Source: JAGQYH01 sp041393015 (GTDB lineage Bacteria; Bacteroidota; Bacteroidia; Chitinophagales; JADIYW01). From it: a stretch of DNA of 64,000 bases. The stretch's first letter is position 1, and every line of letters starts with the position of its first letter. The stretch is taken from NCBI GenBank assembly GCA_041393015.1, contig JAWKKV010000006.1, positions 236,889 through 300,888 on the forward strand. The letters run 5' to 3'. Shown piece by piece: positions 26,279-33,805 of this stretch. Below the pieces are notes generated by a model. It worked only from the letters and a program-made list of their open reading frames with translations. It had not been told where the DNA came from and ran no database searches. Position numbers and translations under genes: made by a program.

Positions 26279-26764
26279 TTATACCTTTTCGAAATAACCC
26301 GTGCTCCTATTCTTTTTCACTTCATTCCACAGGAAATATCTACCATTCATAGCAATATAAACACCACTTGGTAATATTTGAGCAAAGGCTAAGGCATTTC
26401 CTAAATTGAAGAAACCATCGGAACTACCAAATTTATGAGGAATTAAGGCGCCAGTTAAAATAATAGTTTTATCAAAATTTGCTTTAGCCACCACTTCTGC
26501 AGTTTTTACCATGGTATCAGTGCCATGCGTAATCACGATATGCTTTGTGTCCGACCGACCACAATTATCTCTAACAATCTCTCTATCTTGATCCGTCATA
26601 TCTAAACTGTCAATCATCATTAAAGTTCTCACTTTAACATCTAGCGTACACCTTCCAAGCTCAAGCATATCAGGAATATGGGTTTCGTCAAAATACAACT
26701 TACCGTTGATCATGTCGTATTCTTTATCGAATGTTCCTCCAGTAACAAATATGTAAATAGACAT
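26279..26764 (-). CDS. Short asparaginase-domain protein
   Basis: The 161-residue protein corresponds to the N-terminal domain of type I/II L-asparaginases. The two catalytic Thr motifs are present: FVTGGTFDKEY at residues 6-16 and VITHGTDTMVKTAEVV near 77-92. TILTGALIP follows as in the family. True asparaginases have about 330 residues with a second domain, which is missing here. Such single-domain proteins are found as intact genes in Bacteroidota and Proteobacteria, so this is not clearly a truncation. It is 20 nt downstream of the E1 gene. Confidence 0.83.
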   Translation of the reverse strand: MSIYIFVTGGTFDKEYDMINGKLYFDETHIPDMLELGRCTLDVKVRTLMMIDSLDMTDQDREIVRDNCGRSDTKHIVITHGTDTMVKTAEVVAKANFDKTIILTGALIPHKFGSSDGFFNLGNALAFAQILPSGVYIAMNGRYFLWNEVKKNRSTGYFEKV

Positions 26765-26784
26765 TGCTAAATTGACTTTAATTT

Positions 26785-29223
26785 TTAATAGAATAAAGGG
26801 TAAGCATTGGGATTAGCTTCATGCATAATCTCATAAGCTGCTTCGAAAACATCTTGAGCACCAGGCTTGCTAAAATAATCTCCATCGGTTCCAAATGCAC
26901 CTCTATGAGCTTGTGCAGAAAGCGTTTTTGGTGGCGCGTCTAAATATCTAAAAATCTCTTGCAGCTCCATAGTTTGTTGTAACATATAAGCAGAAGCTCC
27001 TCCGGGAACATCCTCATCTAAAAAGATAATCCTATTTGTTTTTCGTACAGAAGCGCCAATTTTATGATGCAAGTCAAATGGCAATAATGTTTGCACGTCA
27101 ATCAACTCTGCATTGATATCCACTTCTTTTAATTGCTTAACAGCTTCTTCTGCAATTCTCACACAAGAACCATAGGTAACTATAGTAATATCCTCTCCTT
27201 CTACCAACACTTCGGGGATTCCTAACGGTACCGTAAAATCTCCTGGATTAGAAGGTATTTTTTCTTTTAGTCGATAGCCATTCAAACATTCAATAACTAA
27301 AGCGGGTTCATCAGCTCTTAATAAAGTATTGTAAAAACCGGCAGCTTGAGTCATATTTCTTGGAACACAAACATGCATGCCTCGCAGGGCACTTAAAATC
27401 ATTCCTAAAGGTGAACCTGTATGCCAAATACCTTCCAAACGATGTCCTCTAGTTCGCACAATCAATGGTGCTTTTTGTCCGCCTTTTGTTCTGTAAGAGA
27501 GTGTTGCTAAATCATCTGACAATGGTTGCAAACCATAAAGTAAATAATCTAAATATTGTATTTCTGCAATGGGTCGAAAACCACGCATGGCTAAACCTAT
27601 TCCTTCTCCAATAATACTTGCTTCCCTAATACCGGTATCGTAAATACGTTTTTTAGTAAACTTCTCTTGTAAGCCGGCGAAAGCTTGGTTCACATCACCA
27701 ATTTTTCCAACATCCTCACCAAAAGCCAAGATAGTTTTATCTCTATCAAAATTAGCTTCAAAACAAGCATTTAAAACTTTAAACCCACTTAAATACTTTG
27801 GCTTATCAGGATATTCAACCGCAACTGTTGGAATTTTCAATGCCGACTGTAAAGAATTCGTAAAAAGATAAGTGTTATACTTTTCTTGATTCATCAGTTT
27901 GTACTCTCTCCTCCATTTCATTAAGGACGTATAATCCACTCCCGCGTCAGACTGACCAATTCTTAGCACTTCATTCGCCGCAACAAAAACATCTTTTCTC
28001 ATTGGATCGAGAATATTTTTAAGCTCCTGAACAATCGCCAAAATTTTATTTTTCCTTTTACTTGAAGCGGCAATCTTAGCAATAATTTCTATTGCCTCTG
28101 CCATTTCCTCTTTAATCTCATTTTGGAAAGATTGCCAAACTCGCTTCTTCGCTTCGTACACCTCCACTCTAGCCGCTTCATCTAGTTCATCCAATTGCTC
28201 AACAGTGGCTATTTCCTTTTCAAGAATCCATTCCTTAAATTTCTCAATGCAATCATGTTCTTTTTCCCATTCTAAGCGCTCTTCACTTTTATATCTTTCG
28301 TGAGAACCACTCGTAGAATGTCCTTGTGGTTGCGTTAATTCCTCAATGTGAAACAATGCCGGAATATGGCTTTCTCTCATCTTTTTGATGGCTACTTGAT
28401 AGGTTTTTACCAACGCAGCATAATCCCAACCTTTTATCTTGTATATATGATATCCTCTATTTTGATCATCTACTTCAAAACCTTTTAAGACTTCTGAAAT
28501 AGATCCCTTTGTTGTCTGTAATTCCTTCGGAACAGAAATACCATATCCATCATCCCAAACATTTATGGCTAATGGAATACGTTGCACACCGGCAGCATTT
28601 ACTGTTTCCCAAAAATGCCCTTCAGAAGTACTGGCATCACCAATGGTTACAAAACAAACTTCATTGCCTTCATCAGAAAATTTGTTCTCTCCTATTACTT
28701 CCCAAAGCTCTCTGTATTTTTTTGATGCTAATGCCAAACCCAAAGACCTTAACATTTGGCTGGCGGTTGGTGAATTGTCAGCGGCTGTGTTTTTCTGGCT
28801 TTTCAGGGTTTTCCAACTACCATCAGGATTTATGTTTCTTGTAGCAAAGTGATTATTCATTTGTCTACCTGCAGAATGTGGATCCGCTTCCAGACTTGGA
28901 TTAGCATATAACTGACCCAATAGCTGCTCAATAGTGACCATTCCTGTTGCTAAGGCAAATGTTTGATCTCTATAATAACCCGCTCGAAAATCACCATTTT
29001 TAAATGCTTTTGCCATGGCTATTTGAGGCAATTCTTTCCCATCGCCAAAAATTCCAAACTTAGCTTTACCCGTCAATACTTCCTTTCTTCCTAAATAGCT
29101 AAATTCTCTACTTAATCTTGCTAATTTATAATCTGCTAACACTTCCTTTTTAAAATCAATCAAAGTCAATGATTCTATTTTTTTTGGAGTTGTGTTAGAA
29201 GTAATGTTGCTTGATTTGGCCAT
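26785..29223 (-). CDS. Fused 2-oxoacid dehydrogenase E1 alpha/beta (branched-chain type)
   Basis: One polypeptide joins the alpha and beta chains of the thiamine-diphosphate-dependent E1 component that decarboxylates branched-chain 2-oxo acids (or a related 2-oxo acid). The alpha part has GDASTSEGHFWETVNAAGV, a TPP-binding region, near residues 195-213. The beta part starts near 475 and has FGEDVGKIGDVNQAF, REASIIGEGIGLAM and VRTRGHRLEGIWHTGSPLG. I take the ATG at 29223 (MAKSSNITS) because the 28 codons upstream look unconserved; the frame is open to 29307. The fused form is typical of Bacteroidota. E2 and E3 genes are not adjacent. Confidence 0.9.
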   Translation of the reverse strand: MAKSSNITSNTTPKKIESLTLIDFKKEVLADYKLARLSREFSYLGRKEVLTGKAKFGIFGDGKELPQIAMAKAFKNGDFRAGYYRDQTFALATGMVTIEQLLGQLYANPSLEADPHSAGRQMNNHFATRNINPDGSWKTLKSQKNTAADNSPTASQMLRSLGLALASKKYRELWEVIGENKFSDEGNEVCFVTIGDASTSEGHFWETVNAAGVQRIPLAINVWDDGYGISVPKELQTTKGSISEVLKGFEVDDQNRGYHIYKIKGWDYAALVKTYQVAIKKMRESHIPALFHIEELTQPQGHSTSGSHERYKSEERLEWEKEHDCIEKFKEWILEKEIATVEQLDELDEAARVEVYEAKKRVWQSFQNEIKEEMAEAIEIIAKIAASSKRKNKILAIVQELKNILDPMRKDVFVAANEVLRIGQSDAGVDYTSLMKWRREYKLMNQEKYNTYLFTNSLQSALKIPTVAVEYPDKPKYLSGFKVLNACFEANFDRDKTILAFGEDVGKIGDVNQAFAGLQEKFTKKRIYDTGIREASIIGEGIGLAMRGFRPIAEIQYLDYLLYGLQPLSDDLATLSYRTKGGQKAPLIVRTRGHRLEGIWHTGSPLGMILSALRGMHVCVPRNMTQAAGFYNTLLRADEPALVIECLNGYRLKEKIPSNPGDFTVPLGIPEVLVEGEDITIVTYGSCVRIAEEAVKQLKEVDINAELIDVQTLLPFDLHHKIGASVRKTNRIIFLDEDVPGGASAYMLQQTMELQEIFRYLDAPPKTLSAQAHRGAFGTDGDYFSKPGAQDVFEAAYEIMHEANPNAYPLFY

Positions 29224-29518
29224 AGAAAATTTATTTTCAATTTGAAGATTCAATAAATAAATACTTCCCATTAGGAAATCTGATTGCAAATATCGGTAAA
29301 AATCCAAAATACTGACGTATTGAGACCTATTTTAGTTCCCACAGGCACTAAATTGCTTTATTGATTACAATCTTGTTATTTTGTAGTCCTTGTTCTTATT
29401 GAAATTATTATTCGAATTGTTCAAATTCTTATTTTGGTACAAATATTGTTAATCACAAGTTAAAATGTTTAGACACTTAAAGAGTGTTCTTATATTTACA
29501 TCACTCAAATAAAAAACT

Positions 29519-29998
29519 ATGAAGAATCTATTTACGTTGCTATTTGCATTATTAATTACAGGTGGAATGATTTCTGCACAAGGCACTAGCCAACCTAATC
29601 AATTAATTAGCGGTGCAAAAATTGAATTTGAAAAAACAGTACATGACTTTGGAGACAATCCGCAAGGAACTCCTGTAAGTACAGAATTTGTTTTTAAGAA
29701 TGTTGGTACGAAGCCATTAGTATTACAAAACGTAAAAGCATCTTGTGGATGTACTACACCATTCTGGCCGAAGGAACCAATTATGCCGGGTGAAGAATCA
29801 AAAATCACTACAAAGTACAATATGTCAAAAGCTGGTGCTTTCAATAAAAGCATTACAGTAACTGTAAAACCGGAAAATGAAACAGATACACCGGAAGTTG
29901 TTAGATTATCTATTAAAGGTAATGCAGTGGTTGCCGCTCCTGAAAAATCAGTGGAAGAAGCTAAACCATCTATCATTACGAATCCTAATATTGACTAA
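29519..29998 (+). CDS. DUF1573 family secreted protein
   Basis: The 159-residue protein has a signal peptide (MKNLFTLLFALLITGGMISAQ) and one DUF1573 immunoglobulin-like domain. The family pattern is clear: FEKTVHDFGDNPQGTPVSTEFVF, NVGTKPLVLQNVKASCGCT and PGEESKITTKYN. The Cys pair SCGC may form a redox-active or structural site, as in other members. It acts in the periplasm or at the surface; function is unknown. A strong 12-bp terminator hairpin closes the gene. Confidence 0.9.
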   Translation: MKNLFTLLFALLITGGMISAQGTSQPNQLISGAKIEFEKTVHDFGDNPQGTPVSTEFVFKNVGTKPLVLQNVKASCGCTTPFWPKEPIMPGEESKITTKYNMSKAGAFNKSITVTVKPENETDTPEVVRLSIKGNAVVAAPEKSVEEAKPSIITNPNID

Positions 29999-30048
29999 CA
30001 GTATAAGACTAAAGTCTACTTAGTAGAAAGAAATAATATTACAAAATG

Positions 30049-30085
30049 AAACTCCATGACTTTTACGTCATGGAGTTTTTTATTT
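30049..30085 (+). terminator. Terminator after DUF1573 gene
   Basis: A perfect 12-bp stem (30049-30060 with 30067-30078) and 6-nt loop, followed by T-rich sequence. It lies just before the next gene, whose promoter must be very close. Confidence 0.9.
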
Positions 30086-30095
30086 TTACGTCCAA

Positions 30096-31298
30096 ATGCC
30101 AAAGATTTCAAATAAAGGATTGACCATGCCTGCCTCTCCCATTAGGAAGTTGGCACCTTATGCAGATGCTGCAAAGGAAAGAGGCATTCATATTTATCAT
30201 TTAAATATTGGTCAGCCAGATATTGAAACCCCTCAAGTTTTTTGGGATAGAATTAAACACATTGATAGAACTATTTTAGAATATAGTCCAAGTGATGGTT
30301 TTGCTGATTTGAAGAAAAAATATGCTGCATTTTTAAATAAAACTAGAATTTGCGAACCAATTAAAGCCAGTGACTTACTAATCACCACTGGTGGTTCAGA
30401 AGCATTGCTTTTTACATTTTTATCCATTTTAGATGATGGCGATGAAATGATTATCCCTGAACCTATGTATGCTAATTATGTTGGTTTTGCGCGTTCTGGC
30501 AGTATAGTAATTAAAGCATTGACGTGTAAATTTGAAGATGAGTTTAGGTTACCAGATACAGAAGCATTTGAGGCTCTGATTACTCCAAAAACTAAGGCAA
30601 TCTTAATTTGCAATCCAAACAATCCAACAGGATCTGTTTATTCAAATGAAGCCATTGAACGATTAGGAATGATTACTAAGAAGCACGATTTGTTTTTAAT
30701 CGTCGATGAAGTTTATAGAGAATTTATTTACGACGATGAACAGCATTTATCAGTATTAGATTTGCCGGGTTTAGAAGAAAACGCAATTCTAATTGATTCT
30801 ATTTCTAAAAGATTTAGTGCTTGTGGTGCTAGAATCGGAGCTATTGTAACTAAAAACAAGAGTGTTATTGCTACTGCATTAAAATTTGCGCAACAACGAT
30901 TAAGTCCGCCCACTTTAGCACAAATTGGTTGCGATGTATTGTTTGATGTAGAAGAAAGTTATTTCAAAACGGTAAATGATCGATATAAAAAAAGAAGAAA
31001 TCTTATTATTGAGTTGTTGAACGAAATCGATGGTGTATCCTGTCATTTACCTAAAGGAGCATTTTATGCCATTGCTCAACTTCCCGTAAAAGATGCGGAT
31101 CATTTCTGTCAATGGTTATTAGAATCATTTGATTTTAATGGAGAAACCGTGATGTTAGCGCCAGGCTCAGGATTTTATTCCACCCCAGGACTAGGCAAAA
31201 ATGAAGTAAGGCTAGCTTATGTTTTAAATAAGGAAAGCATTATAAAATCGGTAACCTGTTTAAAGGAAGCGTTAAGAAAATACAATACTACACATTAA
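30096..31298 (+). CDS. Class I/II pyridoxal-phosphate aminotransferase
   Basis: The protein is a fold-type I aminotransferase. Signatures are LNIGQPDIETP near residues 36-46, TTGGSEALLFTFLSI near 95-109, ICNPNNPTGSVYS near 169-181, LIVDEVYREFIYD near 199-211 and SISKRFSACGARIGA near 234-248, where Lys237 binds PLP. Length of 400 is typical of the AspC/AAT-like branch. Substrate specificity cannot be fixed from this sequence. It is the last protein gene before tmRNA on the same strand. Confidence 0.9.
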   Translation: MPKISNKGLTMPASPIRKLAPYADAAKERGIHIYHLNIGQPDIETPQVFWDRIKHIDRTILEYSPSDGFADLKKKYAAFLNKTRICEPIKASDLLITTGGSEALLFTFLSILDDGDEMIIPEPMYANYVGFARSGSIVIKALTCKFEDEFRLPDTEAFEALITPKTKAILICNPNNPTGSVYSNEAIERLGMITKKHDLFLIVDEVYREFIYDDEQHLSVLDLPGLEENAILIDSISKRFSACGARIGAIVTKNKSVIATALKFAQQRLSPPTLAQIGCDVLFDVEESYFKTVNDRYKKRRNLIIELLNEIDGVSCHLPKGAFYAIAQLPVKDADHFCQWLLESFDFNGETVMLAPGSGFYSTPGLGKNEVRLAYVLNKESIIKSVTCLKEALRKYNTTH

Positions 31299-31432
31299 AG
31301 AAACTTTCTAATTTTGTACTCGTTATAGTGTATAGTTCTTTGAAATGATTTCAAGTATTAGAAATTTATAGGTCAATTTGTGTGAATCAAACTGATTTTG
31401 GTATTTCTACTATTTAAAACATTATCATATAT

Positions 31433-31802
31433 GGGGTTGACCGGAATAGACAGCACTGATATGGGTATGTAAGCATGTCGCGCATTGTACCATTGGCGCG
31501 TAAAAATTAAGGTATAAACTATTTTAAATGGCGATAATACTTACGCCCTTGCTGCCTAATACAAGGTATTAGATAGCATCTGTTCTTTAGTTGTATTTTT
31601 CAGTTACGGCTTTCTGAACATCACAATACTGAAATAGTTACTGTAAGTTGTTTCGATGCAGTAGCGAAACAAAGAAACTAAGGTAATGCGGTAAGGTTTG
31701 AAAAAACGCCTCCGTTTACTCGAAAATTAAGTTTATTCTCAGCATGAAGAAAGCATATTGATACTTTGTCTGGACGAGGGTTCGATTCCCTCCAACTCCA
31801 CC
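31433..31802 (+). ncRNA. ssrA: Transfer-messenger RNA (tmRNA)
   Basis: The RNA rescues stalled ribosomes together with SmpB. The 5' end ggggttg (31433-31439) pairs with caactcc (31793-31799) to form the acceptor stem, with one G-U pair, and ACC follows so only the last A of CCA must be added. The T-arm gagggttcgattccctc lies at 31776-31792. The 5' side carries the tRNA-like ggaatagacagc region. The tag reading frame is at 31530-31559. Several hairpin/pseudoknot-like segments follow the tag, for example around 31601-31680. The size of 370 nt is typical. Confidence 0.95.
31530..31559 (+). other. ssrA: tmRNA proteolysis-tag reading frame
   Basis: Codons GGC GAT AAT ACT TAC GCC CTT GCT GCC then TAA encode GDNTYALAA. 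The tag ends in the universal ALAA and starts with Gly, as in other Bacteroidota tags of the type GENNYALAA. The resume codon is taken as GGC. Confidence 0.9.
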
Positions 31803-32183
31803 TTCGTTCGCCGAAGCTCCATGCATTTGCATGGAGCGTAGGTGAATTAGCCCATACTTTTAATTCCTTTATTAATATTGCTGCTGGTTTCGTCGAACTT
31901 CGGTGGATGCTATCCACTATCGTTTTTTGAAGCTGCATGCATTTGCATGGAGCGAAGGTGGGCTTTTTAATTTTATGCAGGTAATTCATTTAAAAGACAA
32001 TTAATTTTTCGGCAGGCTACGGTGGGTGATATCCACCCATTACCAATAAAATAGATATTAAGTATGGAACGAAAGTGAACTTCGTTCGCCGATTTCAATC
32101 CTTTATTCAATTCTCTGCTAGTTTCGTCGAACTGTGTCCATAGTAGCTTTAGCGAAGATGAAATTCGGTGGATGATATCCACC
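31803..32183. repeat. Three degenerate hairpin-ended repeat units after tmRNA
   Basis: Directly after the tmRNA 3' end, three units follow: 31803-31918, 31919-32038 and 32039-32183. Each ends in a hairpin of the form ggtggat-N3-atccacc (31902-31918, about 32021-32038, 32167-32183). Units 1 and 3 share ttcgttcgccga (31803, 32081) and tttcgtcgaact (31888, 32122). Units 1 and 2 share atgcatttgcatgg within a hairpin that is perfect in unit 1 (31816-31837, 10-bp stem) and has one mismatch in unit 2 (31932-31953). No coding frame is credible. The units lead directly to the GIY-YIG gene. Confidence 0.75.
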
Positions 32184-32235
32184 TAATTTATAACATTCCT
32201 ATATAGGATAATTATACTTTTCTTACATTTAATAA

Positions 32236-32472
32236 ATGTGGACGGTTTATATTTTAGAGTGTTCTGATAAAACACATTATGTTGGTTGCACATCTAATCT
32301 TGAGGATAGGTTGAGAAGACATAACAACAAAGAGGTTCACTATACTAAATCTCGACTTCCAATAAGCCTTATCACTCATATTGTCTTTAATGATAAATAC
32401 AAAGCTTATGATTTTGAAAAATATTTAAAATCTGGTTCTGGTCGAGCATTTTTAAAGAAGAGGTTGGTTTAG
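32236..32472 (+). CDS. Small GIY-YIG nuclease-family protein
   Basis: The 78-residue protein is essentially one GIY-YIG domain, related to UvrC and homing endonuclease catalytic domains. It reads WTVYILECSDKTHYVGCTSN at residues 2-21, where YVY-type VYI and HYVG correspond to GIY and YIG. The catalytic Arg lies in LEDRLRRHN and the conserved C-terminal feature is YLKSGSGRAFLKKRL. Such tiny genes are frequent in Bacteroidota and their role is unknown. Here it lies after tmRNA and the hairpin repeats, which suggests an element that sits next to stable RNA genes. The Glu of the active site is probably the one in YDFEKYLKSG. Confidence 0.9.
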   Translation: MWTVYILECSDKTHYVGCTSNLEDRLRRHNNKEVHYTKSRLPISLITHIVFNDKYKAYDFEKYLKSGSGRAFLKKRLV

Positions 32473-32767
32473 GATAAATCAAGTCTAAGACTTAAAAATA
32501 TTTGGTAGAAGCAAATTGAAGTCACGCTTCGCTAGACTTAAGCCAGAAAGGGGATTCATTATCAGTTAGGCTTTTTTATTTGTGCATTTTTTACTCATTC
32601 TAATATAGATTCCAAATCTAAATTTGTATTTTTAGTACAATAAAAGTAAATGGCCTGTCATTACAGTCTTTTTTTCTTTTCTTTTGCGGGCAATCTAGAC
32701 CAGGAATTCGTTAAGAGGAAAGAAACTATTAAAGAAAGTAACGATGGGCTTTTTTTTTCTCCCATTA
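32473..32767. other. Intergenic region after the GIY-YIG gene
   Basis: The 295 nt include an odd palindrome aagtct-a-agactt at 32481-32493 and a possible weak terminator where aagcc (about 32531) could pair with ggctt before a T-run (about 32568-32580). A poly-T run lies at 32749-32758. I see no gene. Confidence 0.4.
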
Positions 32768-33586
32768 TTACTTCCTATTAATTTGAATATGCATATGATC
32801 ATCGTGCCGTACTGCCCAACAACCATGAAATCTTACTCTACTATTATTAGAAAAACCTAGTCTGGTTTTTAAGTGAGGCTCAATAAATACGTATCTGCAA
32901 TTGGGTTGATTAATAATACTTTCTACTAAAAAAGAATTTTCAGCTATAGGAAACGATAATTTTCTCCAATGTTGATCCGGCACAATTTTTTCAATTATAT
33001 TGTATTGCCACTTGCCTAATGCCTCACATTTTGCTGGATAATCTTCTTCTGTACTTTTGGGTGGTTCGCTAAAGCCATATCCAAAAAAACTAAAATATCG
33101 ATTGGAATATTTTCCCGATTTTGATTTACTTCTGATAAAACTTACGTCTAGCTTAGTGCCATCATCGTGCTTCAAATGTGGCAGCATTCTCCATTCTTTA
33201 AATAACGGAAAACTTCCGTCTAAATATTCAACTTTAACGCCAGGATACTTTTGATTGACATCAATTGCTGCATCTAATACGAGCTGCTTTAATTCAGGAC
33301 GCACATAATGCCTATTGGTTAAAACGGTGAAAAGCGTATGACAACCAACATGTGTTTCCTTAACTTTAAAAACAGGCATAGCTACTCTGTTATTCATTTT
33401 AGCCATTGGTGGAAGAATTATAACAATTCCAACCAAGTAAACCATCACGGTTATTAAAAACTTTATTATAGTTTTTTCAACCCTAAATAGCGTATAAAGT
33501 ATTACTCCAATAAGGTAAAAAACACCTCCAACTTGCGTTATTATAGTAGTTAAAGCAAAGACTAAAAAATGTAAAAAATATCTCAT
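32768..33586 (-). CDS. Membrane-anchored LAS-type metallopeptidase (M15/M74-like)
   Basis: The 272-residue protein has two hydrophobic helices near residues 8-34 and 40-60 and then a soluble domain. I see a HxxGxxxD motif, HDDGTKLD with His140 and Asp147, and a C-terminal HxH motif, DHMHIQ with His264 and His266. This spacing and order is that of the LAS superfamily of zinc peptidases (VanX, MepA, D-Ala-D-Ala carboxypeptidases), which cut peptidoglycan peptides. A periplasmic wall-editing role is therefore inferred. The overall sequence otherwise does not resemble a family I can name. It is a single gene. Confidence 0.65.
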   Translation of the reverse strand: MRYFLHFLVFALTTIITQVGGVFYLIGVILYTLFRVEKTIIKFLITVMVYLVGIVIILPPMAKMNNRVAMPVFKVKETHVGCHTLFTVLTNRHYVRPELKQLVLDAAIDVNQKYPGVKVEYLDGSFPLFKEWRMLPHLKHDDGTKLDVSFIRSKSKSGKYSNRYFSFFGYGFSEPPKSTEEDYPAKCEALGKWQYNIIEKIVPDQHWRKLSFPIAENSFLVESIINQPNCRYVFIEPHLKTRLGFSNNSRVRFHGCWAVRHDDHMHIQINRK

Positions 33587-33805
33587 TTAATTAAACTTCT
33601 ATTCTAAAACGCACTTGCCAAACAAGAAGTATTTAATAACTAAATACAAAATTAGAGTTATAAACAATAAACTATAGGGCAATTTAATTTAATTTGTATA
33701 TTGTACTTAACTACTAGATAACGTTACTTTTAAACTATAGAAATAACGTTAAATGAAAAACGAACTACTCATTATTATTTAATAACTGTGCCTAAAAGTA
33801 TTTTC

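Noticed and set aside
26279..26764. Asparaginase truncated by mutation
   Set aside because: No remnant of the C-terminal domain follows; the gene ends at a terminator and single-domain homologues are known, so it is probably intact.
31678..31989. Open frame on the minus strand across the tmRNA 3' half and the repeats
   Set aside because: It covers the tRNA-like end of tmRNA, has no codon bias or family resemblance, and ends within the repeats; it is a shadow of an RNA gene.
31973..32182. Minus-strand open frame of 69 codons over repeat units 2-3
   Set aside because: It lies wholly within the hairpin repeats and shows no family features.
31433..32472. Integrase-type genomic island at tmRNA
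   Set aside because: There is no integrase gene and no duplicated tmRNA 3' end in the region, only repeats and a small nuclease gene.
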